From NCBI GenBank assembly GCA_004335635.1, contig QAXH01002115.1, positions 285-10,574 of the forward strand: a stretch of 10,290 nucleotides of DNA, read 5' to 3'. The notes beneath the pieces are model-generated. The model searched no databases, had not been told where the DNA came from, and saw nothing but the letters and a program-made list of their open reading frames with translations. The position numbers were made by a program, and so were the translations under genes. Source of the DNA: Chloromonas sp. AAM2. Taxonomy: Eukaryota > Chlorophyta > Chlorophyceae > Chlamydomonadales > Chlamydomonadaceae. Position 1 is the stretch's first letter. Every line of letters starts with the position of its first letter. Shown here piece after piece: positions 7,981 through 10,290 of this stretch.

Positions 7981-9243
7981 ATGGCTCAGAGCCGCGCTGA
8001 GAAGGTGAAGCTTTTGTGTGGGTCATGGCTGGAACAAGCCAAGACCAGCGGGCTGGTGGTACCACCTGGGCCCAGACGTGCCAGGTCTCAGGTGAGTGTC
8101 TGCGCAACAACGTGTGTCATTGTGTGCCTTGGACCGCATCAGACGGAAAGTATGCAGCGTGAAAGTTAGATTGTAATGCACAGGTCCCAATGATTGAATG
8201 CTGGTCACGGCCGTACGTCTGCAAAAAACACTTGGTGGCGACTTACATTACCGACTTCTGAGGTACCGGTCAGACAGTTCAGTGCAATACCTGTCTCCTG
8301 ATTTCCTGTCCCAGAAGTGGCAATGCACCGTCTACCACAACACGCGATATCCACATCGCTGTTCACCCCGTGTGCGATTGACACACACACACATGTGACG
8401 AGCGCACACTCCACAGTATACACAATCACACTTCGAGTCCACAGAATACCTAATCACACCTTATCCCAGGAAGTGTCCCAGAACTGGCAAACTTCCTTTT
8501 TTTTGCTTCACAGGTGGAATGTGGTGTATCCATTGATTATCTGGCACAGCTGATTGAATCCATCCGAGCCAACCCTCTGCTGCCTCCCAGCACGCAGCTG
8601 GTTGTGCAGAACCTGATCAATGCAGCCACTGCAGAGCACAAGTGCCGCTTCTTAGACGTCATCCCGCAGGAACATGTGGGATACGCCACAGCTGTGGTTA
8701 GCCACGGTGCGTGCTCTACATTACGCGGGCTATCGCCTAAAAGGTCCATTGAGACTGACAGGTCCAAGCTGTCTAAGAAGTTGCACAGCCATTGCAGCTG
8801 ATGCAGAGATGTGCCCTGGCACAAATGTACACAAGCACACACACCCATACACACGCTCCCAGAGCTGTGGAAGCACCGTTTGGGGATCGTGCTCGACAGC
8901 TCACTTTACATTGACTGTATGATTGTCTTTGGCACATCCGGCCGTGTAATTACCTATGTAGGCTGCACAAGAAGCAATGATTTACCTGCCATTTTCAAAA
9001 CGAAGGCAGTGTTTTGATTACTAACTTTCACCTCGCACTAAATATCAACGCGCTGCCGTGACGTCCTTGACAGCGTGGCACGGTGACTTCCTTGACATGC
9101 TTGTCACGGTGGTGAACGAGTTCAGCGGGCGCTGGGACGCGCACTGCGCGTACCGCAGCCAGCGCAAGACCGCTGCGCAGATCATGGCAGAGGAGAAGGA
9201 GGCAGCGGATGCAGCAGCAGAGGCCAAACGATTGCAGGACGAG
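7981..9243 (+). CDS. Uncharacterised VSHAW-motif protein with coiled coil, 3' part unresolved
   Basis: Three exons are supported: 7981-8091, 8514-8706 and 9074-9243. The ATG is preceded in frame by TGA (7975-7977) and followed by G, which fixes the start. Intron 1 has GTGAGT and a T8 tract before CACAG; intron 2 has GTGCGT, a TACTAAC branch-site word (9019-9025) and GACAG. The 158 residues read as a basic N-terminus, a helical segment (about 42-75), then CRFLDVIPQEHVGYATAVV (81-99) leading to VSHAW (99-103), whose Ala codon is split by intron 2. From memory this resembles a large family in algae, oomycetes and other protists with V-GxAT-FVSHAW followed by a hydrophobic helix; here that is GDFLDMLVTVVNEF. 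Its function is not established, and the acidic motif usually found further on (near WxDxF) is not seen. Residues about 130-158 are an Ala/Glu/Lys coiled coil ending RLQDE. The gene continues past 9243 but the route is ambiguous because the exon end is duplicated. The exons are likely real; the family call is moderate. Confidence 0.7.
8381..8394. repeat. Short (CA)n run in intron 1 of the 7981 gene
   Basis: A run of alternating AC lies within the 422-bp first intron. A second, interrupted CA-rich stretch is found near 8828-8853 in intron 2. These are ordinary microsatellites. Confidence 0.7.
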
Positions 9244-9401
9244 GTGCGCCGCATGAACAGGGCGGGGTCTAATATGTTATTGGAACCGTTCCAAGGTAGC
9301 AGAGTCGGTTTGACACCTAGGCAGAGCCACTGTCAAGTGGCAGAGAGAGATATATGAGATATGAAATCTCCAGCAGAGGCCAAACGATTGCAGGACGAGG
9401 T
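9215..9401 (+). repeat. 31-bp direct duplication of an exon end with its splice donor
   Basis: Positions 9215-9245 and 9371-9401 are identical, starting CAGCAGAGGCC and ending CAGGACGAGGT. Each copy carries the codons for EAKRLQDE followed by the GT of a potential donor: GTGCGC in copy 1, GTACGG in copy 2. The copies are 156 bp apart, a multiple of three, so both are in the same frame. That frame meets TGA at 9355-9357 between them, so reading through both copies needs splicing of the intervening DNA. A donor at 9296 (CAA G|GTAGCA, phase 1) and an acceptor at 9373 would keep the frame and yield a repeated helix segment. Confidence 0.85.
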
Positions 9402-9658
9402 ACGGTGTGAGATGCCACGGTGCGATGAGGGCATACCCGGGCGAATGCCACTGCACTGCACTGCTGGTTTCTTGCTGAACCTGCACCTCCATCATGGTAT
9501 CCCCATTATCTGTGCCACATAATTATGTCTTACACAAACTCGGGTTTGGGCGGATGTTGATGGAAACGGTTCCAAGGTCGGGCTCTGTTGTGTGATTGGA
9601 TCTGAGGTACCTGGTCTGACTCGTCAGCACCTGATGCTTTGTCTGCGTCTGCTTGCAG

Positions 9659-10274
9659 ATCGATGCGGTAGCCACTGCAGCAAGCGCCCGGGGAGCGGCC
9701 CACTGGACGCAGGACAGGGAAAGTCAATCGCTCATACGACAAAAACCAAACCAGCAACTCTGGGGCCGAACCTCGCAACACACATCGGAGTGCGCACAGC
9801 AGATCAAACGCAACAGAGGAGCCAACGCCGCTCATTGCCAGAATGCAGCGCGTTGGTGTTGACGCTGCTGCGGTGAGCAGCCAACTGGCCCTGGCCGAAT
9901 CTCCACGAGAGGCACATGAGCAGGTGGAGGAGAGTGCATGGCCGCATGAGCCGAAACGCTGGGGTCACCAGGATCCAGCAGTTGCATGCGCGGCAGGGGA
10001 TAAGGCAGCGGGCATGCATCCGTTATTCAAGCTGGAGAAAGTTGTCGATGCTGTGACGGCTCAGGCTGCGTGGAACGCGGAATTGCAAAACGACAGCACT
10101 GCTTCAACTCCCAATCTAAAAAAGGCAGCCACAAAGATCCTCCTGCACAAAAGAAAAAAGAAAAAAGAAAAAAGAAGTTTGCCAGTTCTGGGACAATTTT
10201 GGTATTTGATACTGAGATGGTGTATGTTCGCCTTTCCAGTGCAATCATGGTCGTCGCATGCCAGTTCCTTGTGA
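9659..10274 (+). CDS. Probable 3' exon region of the VSHAW gene, frame unresolved
   Basis: Two models compete. Model 1: the strong acceptor CTGCTTGCAG ending at 9658 joins RLQDE in phase 0 to IDAVATAASARG, continuing the coiled coil, and the frame ends at TGA 9861-9863 after about 67 residues. Model 2: the acceptor CCACTGCAG ending at 9680, also phase 0, opens a frame that stays open to TGA at 10272-10274, almost 200 codons. It includes LFKLEKVVDAVTAQAAW and a lysine-rich tail. Model 1 has the better splice site; model 2 has the improbably long open frame. A GTGAGC word at 9874 could also end an exon. No domain is recognised in either. Confidence 0.4.
10149..10177 (+). repeat. A-rich polypurine run, (AAAAAAG)n-like
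   Basis: A 29-nt stretch of only A and G with units close to AAAAAAG. If the longer frame of this region is coding it would give a short Lys/Arg/Glu-rich basic tail; otherwise it is simple sequence. Confidence 0.7.
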
Positions 10275-10290
10275 CTCAGTGATGAGGTGT

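Noticed and set aside
9530..9835. 101-codon minus-strand ORF near the right end
   Set aside because: No domain or splice support; it lies opposite the plus-strand 3' exon region.

Overview
The window looks like nuclear DNA of a eukaryote, most likely a green alga, with Trebouxiophyceae-like features. Coding is broken into many short exons by GT-AG introns of about 120-420 bp. Composition is moderate in GC, and the best protein matches are plant-type. I could not run a search, so the lineage is an inference.

Layout from left to right: (1) positions 1-290 hold a 47-bp minisatellite flanked by inverted copies of its core word. (2) Positions 290-1373 show no gene and probably include the 3' end of the next gene. 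(3) A complete five-exon DRE2/CIAPIN1 (anamorsin) gene lies on the minus strand (1374-3098). One of its introns appears to be of the rare GC-AG class. (4) Head-to-head with it, a three-exon plus-strand gene (3407-4223) encodes about 120 residues. It has an unrecognised N-terminus and a C-terminus resembling the start of the second half of a type I polyketide synthase dehydratase domain, cut off before any catalytic residue. (5) Positions 4224-5352 are a convergent intergenic stretch with one weak ORF. (6) A complete eight-exon PP6-type serine/threonine phosphatase catalytic subunit lies on the minus strand (5353-7619). Its last residue reads Trp instead of the near-invariant Leu. (7) Positions 7620-7980 are a divergent promoter region. 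(8) A plus-strand gene starting at 7981 encodes a protein with a VSHAW motif followed by a coiled coil. Its 3' part contains a duplicated 31-bp exon end, and it is not resolved before the window ends.

The genes alternate in strand (-,+,-,+), giving two divergent promoter regions and one convergent junction. No operon-like or shared-pathway logic is visible: DRE2 serves cytosolic Fe-S cluster assembly and PP6 serves protein dephosphorylation. I found no CRISPR array, tRNA, rRNA or transposase. The main points for follow-up are the PP6 C-terminal Leu-to-Trp change, the GC-AG intron in DRE2, the truncated dehydratase-like fusion, and the VSHAW gene with its internal duplication.
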